Shown here piece by piece: positions 1 to 7,867 of a stretch of DNA of 64,000 nucleotides. The notes beneath the pieces were generated by a model. It had not been told where the DNA came from and did no database searches. It saw nothing but the letters and a program-made list of their open reading frames with translations. The first letter of the stretch is position 1, and the number at the start of each line of letters is the position of its first letter. This DNA is from Lentisalinibacter sediminis (GTDB lineage: Bacteria > Pseudomonadota > Gammaproteobacteria > Steroidobacterales > Woeseiaceae), in assembly GCF_040706615.1 (NCBI RefSeq), contig NZ_JAPDRF010000003.1, forward strand, positions 310,001 through 374,000, read 5' to 3'. Made by a program: the position numbers and the translations under genes.

Positions 1-1
1 C

Positions 2-1129
2 TCCGGTCCGAACCTGACGGTGATCTACGAGGCGGCACTGGCGGCCTACCGGCGCTCGCAGGACGTGTTCGGCAACCCGCGCATCCAGTCCAACCCCTCC
101 TCCCTCGCGCTGTCGCAGCCGCTGGTTGAGGTGCGGCCCGACTGGGACCGTGCCTCGGAACTGGGAATGAGTGCCGCCGACGTGGGCCTGACGGTGGCGG
201 CACTCACCGACGGCGCCTTCGTTGACGAGTTCTTCCAGAACGACGACAAGATCGACATCTACCTCTTCGGCCGACGCGGCACCGAGGCCAGGCTCGACGA
301 CATCGGCGACCTGCCGGTGTGGACGCCTCGCGGCACGGTGCTGCCGCTGTCGGCGCTGGTCGCCATCGAGGAGACCGTGGACACCAGCACCGTCAGGCGC
401 GTGAACGGCCAGAGGACGGTGACGCTGAACGTCATCCCGCCGGAGAGCATCGCGCTGGAGACGGGCGTCGAGATGATGCGCTCGGAGGTCATCGGCCAGC
501 TGCGCGAGACCGGCGGGCTGCCCGCCGGCGTCAACGTGGATATCTCCGGCGCCAGCGACCAGCTGGCTGCCACCCAGGCCGCCCTGGCGGAGAACTACCC
601 TGTCGCCCTGGTTATCGTCTTCCTGCTGCTGGTGGCGATCTTCCGTCACTGGGGCTATCCATTGCTGATCATGACCACCATCCCGCTCGGCATCGCCGGC
701 GGCATCGTCGGCCTGGTGCTGCTGAACCTGGTAGGGTCCGCCCTGCCGCTCGTCGGCCTGAACCCGATACGCCAGCCCTTCGACATGATCTCCATGCTCG
801 GCTTCCTGATCCTGATGGGTACCGTCGTGAACAACCCCATCCTGATCGTCGACCGGGCCATGCGGCAGATCCGGGAGACCTCCGTCTCGGCGCTGGAGGC
901 CGTGCGCGAGGCGGTGCGCGTGCGGCTGCGGCCCATCGCCATGTCCACGCTGACCACCATCTGCGGCCTGTCGCCGCTGGTGTTCATGCCCGGCGAGGGC
1001 ACGGAGCTCTACCGGGGCGTCGGCGCCATCGTTTTGTTCGGCATCCTGGGCGCCGCCGTGGTATCACTGACCATGTTGCCCGCGCTCACAGTCACGGCGC
1101 TGGAGTGGCGTCGCCCCGAGAAGGAGTAG
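2..1129 (+). CDS. RND-family efflux transporter, C-terminal part (truncated by window edge)
   Basis: The reading frame is open from base 2, so the N-terminal part lies before the window; 375 residues are visible. They hold the end of the second porter domain and the last six-helix bundle of an inner-membrane proton-driven RND pump. Visible hallmarks are the hydrophobic segment starting at YPVALVIVFLLL, the helix with GTVVNNPILIVD, and RVRLRPIAMSTLTT followed by GLSPLVF, the standard TM11-12 signature. At the position of the AcrB proton-relay Lys (GLSAKN) this protein has Asn (GTVVNN), as in many non-AcrB RND pumps. It ends 13 bp before the P-type ATPase. The substrate cannot be inferred without the N-terminus and the adaptor gene. 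Confidence 0.9.
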   Translation, partial: SGPNLTVIYEAALAAYRRSQDVFGNPRIQSNPSSLALSQPLVEVRPDWDRASELGMSAADVGLTVAALTDGAFVDEFFQNDDKIDIYLFGRRGTEARLDDIGDLPVWTPRGTVLPLSALVAIEETVDTSTVRRVNGQRTVTLNVIPPESIALETGVEMMRSEVIGQLRETGGLPAGVNVDISGASDQLAATQAALAENYPVALVIVFLLLVAIFRHWGYPLLIMTTIPLGIAGGIVGLVLLNLVGSALPLVGLNPIRQPFDMISMLGFLILMGTVVNNPILIVDRAMRQIRETSVSALEAVREAVRVRLRPIAMSTLTTICGLSPLVFMPGEGTELYRGVGAIVLFGILGAAVVSLTMLPALTVTALEWRRPEKE

Positions 1130-1142
1130 AACGACCGAGCCG

Positions 1143-3839
1143 TTGATCGATGCCGACACTATAACCGGGACACCCTGGCACTCGCTGCCGGCGGACGAGG
1201 CGCTCGACCGGCTGGAGAGCGACGGGCAGGGTCTGGGCGAGGACGCGGTCGGTAAACGGCAGGCGGAGTTCGGCCCCAACGAACTCCCCAGGGAAGGCCA
1301 CGCAGGACTGCTGCTGGTCGTGCTGCGCCAGTTCCGCGATCCCCTGATCTACATCCTGCTGATCGCCGGCAGCGTCTCGCTGGCCATCGGCAGCATCAAC
1401 AACGCACTCTTCATCTTCGCCGTCCTGGCGCTGAACGCCGGCATCGGTGCCTGGCAGGAATACCGGGCGGAGACCAGCGCCGCCGCCCTGCGCGAGGTAC
1501 TCGCCATCCGCGTGCGCGTGCGGCGGGAAGGACGGGAGAGAGAAGTGCCCAGTGGCGAGCTGGTACCCGGCGACGTGGTGCTGCTGGAGGCCGGCGATTC
1601 CGTGCCCGCCGACATCCGCCTGCTGCGCGGCGACAACCTGCATGCGGACGAGTCCATGCTCACCGGCGAGTCGCTGGCCGTACCGAAGGACGCCGACGCC
1701 TCGCTGGACGAGGACACGCCGCTGGGCGAGCGCGAGACCCTCGTCCACGCCGGCAGCGCCGTCGTCGACGGCAAGGGCGAGGGCGTGGTCTGCCGCACGG
1801 GCGCCGCCAGCGAGGTGGGCCGTATCGCCGAGTCGCTCAGTGAAGAAGACCAGGCGCCGCCGCTGGTGCTGAGGCTGCGCCGCTTCACCCGTCGCATCGC
1901 CATTCTCGTCCTCGCCGCGGTGGCGCTACTGTCAGCGGTCCAGTTCTGGCGCGGCGCAGAGCTCCTGCAGATCTTCTATCTGGGCGTCGCGCTGGCCGTC
2001 TCCGCCATCCCGGCCGGGCTGCCGGTGGCCATCACCGTCGCGCTCTCCATCGCCTCCACGCGCATGGCACGGCGCCACGTCATCGTTCGCCAGTTGCAGG
2101 CGGTCGAGGGCCTGGGCGCCTGCACACTGGTGGCCAGCGATAAGACCGGCACCCTTACCGCCAACGTGCTCACGGCCAAGCGCATCGTGCTGCCGGGCGG
2201 CACGGAACTGGAAGTCGAGGGCGAAGGCTACCGCCCCGAAGGCACCATTACGGACAGCGACGGCAACGAGGCGGACGAAGACGACCGGGAGGCGCTGCTC
2301 CGCCTCGCCACGGCCGGCGTCCTGTGCAACGAGGGCGAGCTGCGAGCCGGCGAGAGCGGGGACGACGAGCCGGAGGTGGCAGGCGACAGCGTCGACATCG
2401 CCTTCCTGGTGCTCGGCGCGAAACTGGATCTCGATCGCCAGGAGCTGCTCGAGGATCGACGGCAGACCGGCGATATCCCGTTCGAGTCCAGCCGCCGCTA
2501 CGCCGCCAGCTTCCACGAGGGAGATGACGGCACACGCCTGTACGTGAAAGGAGCTGCCGAGGTGGTCTCCGGGATGTGCAGCGGCATCGACGCGGAGGAA
2601 ATCGCCGAACGGGAAACCGGCCTGGCCGAGCGAGGCTTCCGGGTGCTGGCCGTGGCCGCCGGGCATACCGACAGTGACGACCCCGGCGACGACGATCTGA
2701 CCGGCCTGGACTTCCTGGGTCTCGTAGCCCTCATCGACCCCGTGCGTCCGGAGGTACCGGAGGCCATCGGGCACTGCCACTCGGCTGGCGTCGAGGTGCG
2801 CATGATCACCGGCGATCATCCCCGCACCGGCCTCGCCATCGCGCGGGAACTGGGTATCGCGGGTGAGGACGACGAGGCGGTGACGGGACGGGAACTGCAA
2901 GACCTGCAAGACGACGACCCGGAGGAATACGACCGGCGCATCGCCCGGGCCAGGGTCTTCGCGCGAGTCGAGCCGACGCAGAAGACGGATATCGTGGCGC
3001 GGCTGCAGCAAGCCGGCCACTTCGTCGCCGTCACCGGTGACGGCGTCAACGACGCGCCCGCGTTGAAAGGCGCCCACATCGGCGTGGCCATGGGCGAAGG
3101 CGGCACCGACGTGGCGCGGGGCGCGGCAGCGCTGATCCTGACCGACGACAACTTCGCCTCCATCGTGCACGGCATCGAGGAAGGCCGCGGCGCCTACGAC
3201 AACGTGCGCAAGGTCACCTGGCTGCTGCTCGCAACCGGCGCCGGCGAGGTGCTGCTGTTCTTCCTCGCCATCTTCGCCGGCCTGCCACTGCCGCTGAATC
3301 CCGTCCAGCTGCTGTGGCTGAACCTGGTCACCAACGGCATCCAGGACGTGGCACTCGCGTTCGAGAAGACCGAACCCGGTGTCCTGAAACGCAATCCGCG
3401 CTCCCCGGACCAGCCCATCTTCGACCGGCTGATGATCCGCCACACCCTGACTTCCGGACTGTACATCGGCGGCGTCGCCTTCGCCGTGTACTACTATCTG
3501 CTCCAGGCCGGCTACGGCGAGCACGAGGCGCGCAACCTGCTGCTGCTGCTGATGGTACTCTTCGAGAACGTGCACGCGTTCAGCTGCCGCTCGGAGCGGC
3601 GCTCGGCGTTCCGGGTGCCGCTCACGGCGAACCTGCTGCTGGTGGCGGCGGTGGTCGCGGCGCACGGCGTCCACATCGGCGCCATGTTCGTGCCCGGTCT
3701 GAGCGATGTCCTCGGCATCGGGCCCGTCTCCGCCGGTGCGTGGCTGACCCTGCTGCCGATCGCCGTCTCCCTGCTGTTCGTCGACGAGATCGCCAAGCTG
3801 ATCCATCGCCGGGCGGAGCCCGGCAGGGAGACCGGATGA
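1143..3839 (+). CDS. Cation-translocating P-type ATPase (P2-like), atypical ligand residues
   Basis: 898-residue inner-membrane cation pump. An N-terminal cation-ATPase domain (about 10-70) is followed by two helices, the actuator domain with TGES near 174, helix M4 with PAGLP, the phosphorylation motif DKTGTLT near 333, the nucleotide domain, the hinge GDGVNDAP near 631, and C-terminal helices. The start is a TTG; no ATG or GTG is available nearby, and AGGAG of the preceding gene lies 16 nt upstream. SERCA-type calcium sites use PEGLP in M4 and NLVTD in M6; here they read PAGLP and NLVTNGIQD, so a Ca2+ label is unsafe. The stop overlaps the next start (ATGA), so the two genes are translationally coupled. 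Transported ion unknown. Confidence 0.9.
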   Translation: MIDADTITGTPWHSLPADEALDRLESDGQGLGEDAVGKRQAEFGPNELPREGHAGLLLVVLRQFRDPLIYILLIAGSVSLAIGSINNALFIFAVLALNAGIGAWQEYRAETSAAALREVLAIRVRVRREGREREVPSGELVPGDVVLLEAGDSVPADIRLLRGDNLHADESMLTGESLAVPKDADASLDEDTPLGERETLVHAGSAVVDGKGEGVVCRTGAASEVGRIAESLSEEDQAPPLVLRLRRFTRRIAILVLAAVALLSAVQFWRGAELLQIFYLGVALAVSAIPAGLPVAITVALSIASTRMARRHVIVRQLQAVEGLGACTLVASDKTGTLTANVLTAKRIVLPGGTELEVEGEGYRPEGTITDSDGNEADEDDREALLRLATAGVLCNEGELRAGESGDDEPEVAGDSVDIAFLVLGAKLDLDRQELLEDRRQTGDIPFESSRRYAASFHEGDDGTRLYVKGAAEVVSGMCSGIDAEEIAERETGLAERGFRVLAVAAGHTDSDDPGDDDLTGLDFLGLVALIDPVRPEVPEAIGHCHSAGVEVRMITGDHPRTGLAIARELGIAGEDDEAVTGRELQDLQDDDPEEYDRRIARARVFARVEPTQKTDIVARLQQAGHFVAVTGDGVNDAPALKGAHIGVAMGEGGTDVARGAAALILTDDNFASIVHGIEEGRGAYDNVRKVTWLLLATGAGEVLLFFLAIFAGLPLPLNPVQLLWLNLVTNGIQDVALAFEKTEPGVLKRNPRSPDQPIFDRLMIRHTLTSGLYIGGVAFAVYYYLLQAGYGEHEARNLLLLLMVLFENVHAFSCRSERRSAFRVPLTANLLLVAAVVAAHGVHIGAMFVPGLSDVLGIGPVSAGAWLTLLPIAVSLLFVDEIAKLIHRRAEPGRETG

Positions 3840-6487
3840 ACGAGTCGCTGACACTGTCGTCACTGTTCGAGGAGCTTGGCGGCCATGGCGAGCATCCCGC
3901 GGTGGTCGAGGCGGACGGCGGCGACAACCCCGTCCTGACCTACCGGGAACTCGCGGACCGAATCCCCGCCGTCGCCATCGGCGCCGATGCGGACGGCTAC
4001 GACCGGGTCGCGCTGTTCGCCACGCCGGACGCGGACTGGATCAGCGTCTTCCTCGGCCTGCTCCGGGCCGGCATCACGGCCGTGCCGATCGACACCCAGA
4101 TGGAGCGGGAACAACTCGGCAGCATCTTCGCGGATACCGACATCCCCTGCGTGGTCGCGGACGAGGAACGCGCCTCGATCCTGCAGGAGATCGACTACGA
4201 CGGCACCGTGCTCCGGCTCGACCGCGACGGCGGCGCCCGTAGCTGGCAGCGCTGGCTGAACATCGACGGCGACGCGCCGGACCTGCCCGGCGCAGAGGAT
4301 ACCGCCCTGCTGCTGTTCACGAGCGGGACGACCGGCCCGCCGAAGGGTGTGCCCCTGAAACACCGCAATCTGGCCTTCCAGGTGCGCACGGTGGAGGAAA
4401 CGGGCCTCGTCGCCGCCGACGACTGCATGCTCCAGCCGCTCCCGCTGCACCACGTCTACCCCCTGGTCATCGGCACGCTGGCGCCCCTGTCCCTCGGCAT
4501 CCCCATCGTCATCCCGGCCAGCCTGACCGGTCCGGACATCATCCGGGCCATACGGAGCCACGACGTCACCATTATCCTGGGCGTGCCGCGTCTCTACGCC
4601 GCCCTGCTCGCCGGCGTGGATGCCCGCATCGACGGCCTGCCGGCGCCGGTCAGGCTATTGATGGACGGACTCATCCGCGGCTGCACCGCGGTGCGCCGCG
4701 CCACGGGCGTGAATGCGGGCCGCTACCTGCTGCGGCCCCTGCATCGCCAGCTCGGCCCGACATTGCGCATGCTCGCCTCGGGGGGCTCGCCGCTGGACGC
4801 CGCCACCGCCCACCGGCTGGAGGGTATCGGCTGGGACGTGGCCATCGGCTACGGCCTCACGGAGACGGCGCCGCTGCTTACCATCAAGATGCCGGGCCGT
4901 GGCCACCTCGATACCGTGGGCCGGGTCGTCGACGGCATCGAGCTCTCCATCGACCGATCGGTGCAGACGGCCAGCGACGCCGACGCCGGCGAGATCCTCG
5001 TCCGCGGCCCCGGCGTCTTCGAGGGCTATCTGGACCGGGAGGACGAGACTCGAGAATCCTTCACCGACGGCTGGTTTCGAACCGGCGACCTCGGCCGCAT
5101 CGACGACGACGGCTACCTGCAGGTGCTCGGCCGCAAGAGCACCATGCTCGTCACCGCCTCCGGCGAGAACATCCGTACCGAGGCCCTGGAGGAGGCGTAC
5201 GCCGAACACCCGCTGATCGCCGAGATCGGCATACTTAAGGACGGCGAGCAGCTGGCCGCCGTCATCTTCCCGGACCTCGAGGCGCTGCGTCGGGAATCAC
5301 GCTCCGCCGAAGACGCCATCGGCGCGGCCGTGCGTGAACGCTCGCGCTCCTTCCCCTCCTATCAGCGCCTCGACCGCTACCGCGTCACCCATGAGCCTCT
5401 CGACCGCACGCGGCTGGACAAGATACGGCGGAACAAACTCGAGGAGCGCTACGAGTCCCTGGCCGACGGCGAGGATGCGGAAGGCGGCGAGCCCATGGCC
5501 ATCGACGACATGGCCGCCGAGGACCGGGAGCTGTTGCGCAACGAGCGCGCCCGCAAGGCCTGGGAACTGCTGGCGGAGCGCTACCGTCGGATGCGCCTGA
5601 CGCCGGACACCAGCTTCCAGCTCGAGCTCGGCGTCGACTCCCTCGGTTGGCTCGACCTCAGCATGGACATCGCGCGGCGCACCGGCGCCGAGCTGCGCGA
5701 AGACGACATTGCGGGCATCGAGACCGTACGGGATATGCTCGCCGCCGTCGCAGAAAAGGAGGAATCCGTCGAGGAACTGCATACGCCGCTCGAACAGCCG
5801 GACTCGGTACTCACCGACGAGCAGAAGGAATGGCTCGAACCGCGCTCCCGGGCCAGCGCCATCACCGCACGGGCCGCCTATGCCGTCAACACCGGCCTGA
5901 TGCGAGCGGCGTTCCGGGTGAGTGCCTCCGGCGAGCCGCCGCCGGAGTCCGGGCCGCTGCTGATCGCCCCCAATCACGCGAGCTTCCTGGATCCCTTCGT
6001 GCTGGCGGCCACGCTCCCGCCCGACCTGCGTGTGGACACATTCTGGGGCGGCTGGACCGGCTGGGCCTACAGCAACGCCGTCTTCCGCGGCTTCAGCCGG
6101 CTGGGCCGCGTCATCCCGATCGACCCGCGCCGCACGGTGGTCTCCAGCCTGGCCTTTGCCAAGTCCGCGCTGGACCGCAACCGCGTCCTGGTCTGGTTCC
6201 CCGAGGGCGAGCGCTCTCGGGACGGCGAGCTGCAGCCGCTGCGCCCCGGCATCGGCGTGCTGCTGGAACATGCACCGGAAGTCACGGTGCTGCCCGTCTC
6301 CATCGAAGGCGCGTTCGAAGCCTGGCCGAGGGGACAGCGTCTGCCGCGCCCGTCACGCATCGTGGTCCGCTACGGCAGGGGGATCAGTGTGCAGGACCTC
6401 CACGACCGCGGCGCCGGCGAGAACGATCGCGACCGCATCCTGGACGGCCTTCGCTGGGCCATCCGGGACCTGCAGGACCACGATTGA
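3836..6487 (+). CDS. Fusion: AMP-binding acyl synthetase, acyl-carrier domain and PlsC-like acyltransferase
   Basis: 883 residues. Residues 1 to about 550 form an ANL acyl-activating domain (FTSGTTGPPKG near 160; GYGLTETAP; TGDLGRID). An acyl-carrier domain carries LGVDSLGW near 598, the Ser taking phosphopantetheine. The C-terminal PlsC/LPLAT domain has NHASFLD near 712 and FPEGERSRDG near 787. It probably activates a fatty acid as acyl-AMP, loads it on its own carrier arm and transfers it to a lyso-phospholipid. E. coli Aas has the acyltransferase first and the synthetase last; here the order is reversed and a carrier is inserted. The ATG overlaps the P-ATPase stop by 4 nt. The acyl acceptor is inferred from family only. 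Confidence 0.88.
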   Translation: MNESLTLSSLFEELGGHGEHPAVVEADGGDNPVLTYRELADRIPAVAIGADADGYDRVALFATPDADWISVFLGLLRAGITAVPIDTQMEREQLGSIFADTDIPCVVADEERASILQEIDYDGTVLRLDRDGGARSWQRWLNIDGDAPDLPGAEDTALLLFTSGTTGPPKGVPLKHRNLAFQVRTVEETGLVAADDCMLQPLPLHHVYPLVIGTLAPLSLGIPIVIPASLTGPDIIRAIRSHDVTIILGVPRLYAALLAGVDARIDGLPAPVRLLMDGLIRGCTAVRRATGVNAGRYLLRPLHRQLGPTLRMLASGGSPLDAATAHRLEGIGWDVAIGYGLTETAPLLTIKMPGRGHLDTVGRVVDGIELSIDRSVQTASDADAGEILVRGPGVFEGYLDREDETRESFTDGWFRTGDLGRIDDDGYLQVLGRKSTMLVTASGENIRTEALEEAYAEHPLIAEIGILKDGEQLAAVIFPDLEALRRESRSAEDAIGAAVRERSRSFPSYQRLDRYRVTHEPLDRTRLDKIRRNKLEERYESLADGEDAEGGEPMAIDDMAAEDRELLRNERARKAWELLAERYRRMRLTPDTSFQLELGVDSLGWLDLSMDIARRTGAELREDDIAGIETVRDMLAAVAEKEESVEELHTPLEQPDSVLTDEQKEWLEPRSRASAITARAAYAVNTGLMRAAFRVSASGEPPPESGPLLIAPNHASFLDPFVLAATLPPDLRVDTFWGGWTGWAYSNAVFRGFSRLGRVIPIDPRRTVVSSLAFAKSALDRNRVLVWFPEGERSRDGELQPLRPGIGVLLEHAPEVTVLPVSIEGAFEAWPRGQRLPRPSRIVVRYGRGISVQDLHDRGAGENDRDRILDGLRWAIRDLQDHD

Positions 6488-6503
6488 AAGGCGCTCGCGC
6501 CGA

Positions 6504-6532
6504 TTGAGTCGGCGGGGCCGCTCAAGTACACT
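6504..6532 (+). promoter_or_regulatory. Sigma-70 promoter for tRNA-Pro
   Basis: TTGAGT (6504-6509), a 17-bp spacer and TACACT (6527-6532), followed by a GC-rich stretch (acccgccc) resembling the discriminator of stringently controlled stable-RNA promoters. It starts 17 bp after the acyltransferase gene and would give a leader of about 115 nt before the tRNA. The leader contains two hairpins: GAGAC/GTCTC (6566-6581) and CGTCGGCC/GGCCGACG (6619-6640). Confidence 0.6.
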
Positions 6533-6653
6533 ACCCGCCCTCTGCGGCAGCTGTCCGCCGGTATGGAGACCGGAAAGTCTCTTCCCGAACCGGTACTTAC
6601 GGGCGCTCCGCACGGCACCGTCGGCCTTCCGCGGCCGACGATCCAAACGGAAT

Positions 6654-6730
6654 CGGGGTGTAGCTCAGCCTGGTAGAGCACTGTCTTCGGGAGGCAGGGG
6701 CCGGAGGTTCAAATCCTCTCACCCCGACCA
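6654..6730 (+). tRNA. tRNA-Pro, anticodon CGG
   Basis: 77 nt with encoded CCA. The acceptor stem CGGGGTG (6654-6660) pairs perfectly with CACCCCG (6720-6726). The D arm contains TAGCTCAGCCTGGTAGAGC. The anticodon stem is CTGTC/GGCAG around the loop TTCGGGA, with anticodon CGG at 6688-6690. The T arm is GGAGGTTCAAATCCTC, and discriminator A plus CCA sit at 6727-6730. It reads CCG codons, abundant in this high-GC genome. Confidence 0.97.
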
Positions 6731-6772
6731 GTCATAATGGCTGGTCGGCCAAGGTTGGGGTTCCCAGCATCC

Positions 6773-7597
6773 TTAGCCGAGCGTGAAGCGCTCCCGCAGA
6801 AAACGCGCAATGCCCTCTTCATCATGGTGGCCGATCACGGACGTGGCAGCAGACCTGATCCTTTCGTTCGCATTTGCCGGGGCGTAACACTCGTCCGCCG
6901 CCTCGAACATGCTGAGGTCGTTGTCGCTGTCACCGAAGCAGATGACCCGCTCCAGGCCAAGGAGGTCTTTCAGCGTCCGGATGGCGCCACCCTTGCTGGC
7001 ATGGCTGTGATGAATATCCAGCCAGCGCCACTGATCGCCTTCCAGCGCGACCCCGGAGTAAGCCACGAGGGCCGGCTCGTCCTCGATGCTCGCGACGACG
7101 GCGGCGATGGCATTCGCCTCGCCGATAGCGTTCACGTGGGTCACGACTGCATCCGGCGGCAGTTCGTTCAGTCCGCGTACGGAAAGCTGCGCTTCCATAC
7201 CCACGTGGGCGATGAGTTCGCGCTCGATCGGCGTCAGGGTCGGCGGATGGTACACGGCGCCCTCGTTGCCCTCTGCCAGCGTGAAGATGAAAGGGGTCAG
7301 GCCCTGCGTCATGCTGGCGCTCGTGACATGCTCCAGCTCGGCAGGCGTCAGGGTGGCGACGCTCGACAGGCGCCGGGTGTCAGGATGCCAGATGACCACG
7401 CCATTCTTGTAGGCCTGGGGCAGCCTGAAACTGTGTCCGTCGAGCACCGCCCGCGCGCCGTGCAACGTGCGCCCCGTTGCGACCGTGTATGCGATCTCCC
7501 GATCGGCCAGGAGCTTCAGCGTCTCACTGGTGAAGTCTGAGATCGCGGACGCCCTGTTTAGCAGCGTACCGTCGAGGTCGAAAACAACGAGTTCCAT
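6773..7597 (-). CDS. HAD-superfamily phosphatase, Cof/sugar-phosphatase type
   Basis: 274-residue soluble hydrolase. Motif I, DLDGTL, is at residues 7-12 (nucleophile Asp7 with Asp9). The Thr motif is in VATGRT, the Lys motif in SHASKGGAI, and the last motif is FGDSDNDLSMFEAA, the GDxxND signature of the Cof (type IIB cap) subfamily. Proteins of this family dephosphorylate sugar phosphates or similar small metabolites; the substrate cannot be read from sequence. It faces the tRNA convergently and is divergent from malQ. The Shine-Dalgarno is weak (ctaaag before ATG). Confidence 0.9.
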   Translation of the reverse strand: MELVVFDLDGTLLNRASAISDFTSETLKLLADREIAYTVATGRTLHGARAVLDGHSFRLPQAYKNGVVIWHPDTRRLSSVATLTPAELEHVTSASMTQGLTPFIFTLAEGNEGAVYHPPTLTPIERELIAHVGMEAQLSVRGLNELPPDAVVTHVNAIGEANAIAAVVASIEDEPALVAYSGVALEGDQWRWLDIHHSHASKGGAIRTLKDLLGLERVICFGDSDNDLSMFEAADECYAPANANERIRSAATSVIGHHDEEGIARFLRERFTLG

Positions 7598-7721
7598 CTT
7601 TAGATAATCTGCCCGGTCGGTTCGAGTGCGTTGCGAGTCGTCCTACCCGCCCCGGGCACATTCTAATCTAACGTCCGTTACAGTGCGGCGTCCGGGCATT
7701 GCTGACAGGACCGAAGCCTAG

Positions 7722-7752
7722 TTGAAAAGGCCGGTAGCGGCCTAGCTAAAAT
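7722..7752 (+). promoter_or_regulatory. Possible malQ promoter with inverted repeat in its spacer
   Basis: TTGAAA (7722-7727) and TAAAAT (7747-7752) are separated by 19 bp, longer than ideal. The spacer holds the perfect inverted repeat AGGCCG-gtag-CGGCCT (7728-7743), which could be an operator for the glycogen cluster. The rest of the 270-bp HAD/malQ gap (7598-7867) shows nothing else recognisable. Confidence 0.35.
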
Positions 7753-7867
7753 GGTCGCTTCCTGGCGAGAAGCAGCCTATCGTCACGTCGTACCCGGATG
7801 ACGGCGCCAGCGCCGCACTGGTGCTAAAGTCCCCCGCGAACCAGGCAGAGAGACTGACGGCAACCCT

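Noticed and set aside
6724..6748. Hairpin CCGACCAG/CTGGTCGG as a tRNA terminator
   Set aside because: One arm is the tRNA 3' end itself and no T-tract follows; it would compete with the acceptor stem. Not listed as a terminator.
6737..7540. 267-codon plus-strand frame opposite the HAD phosphatase
   Set aside because: Antisense shadow; the minus-strand frame has all HAD motifs.
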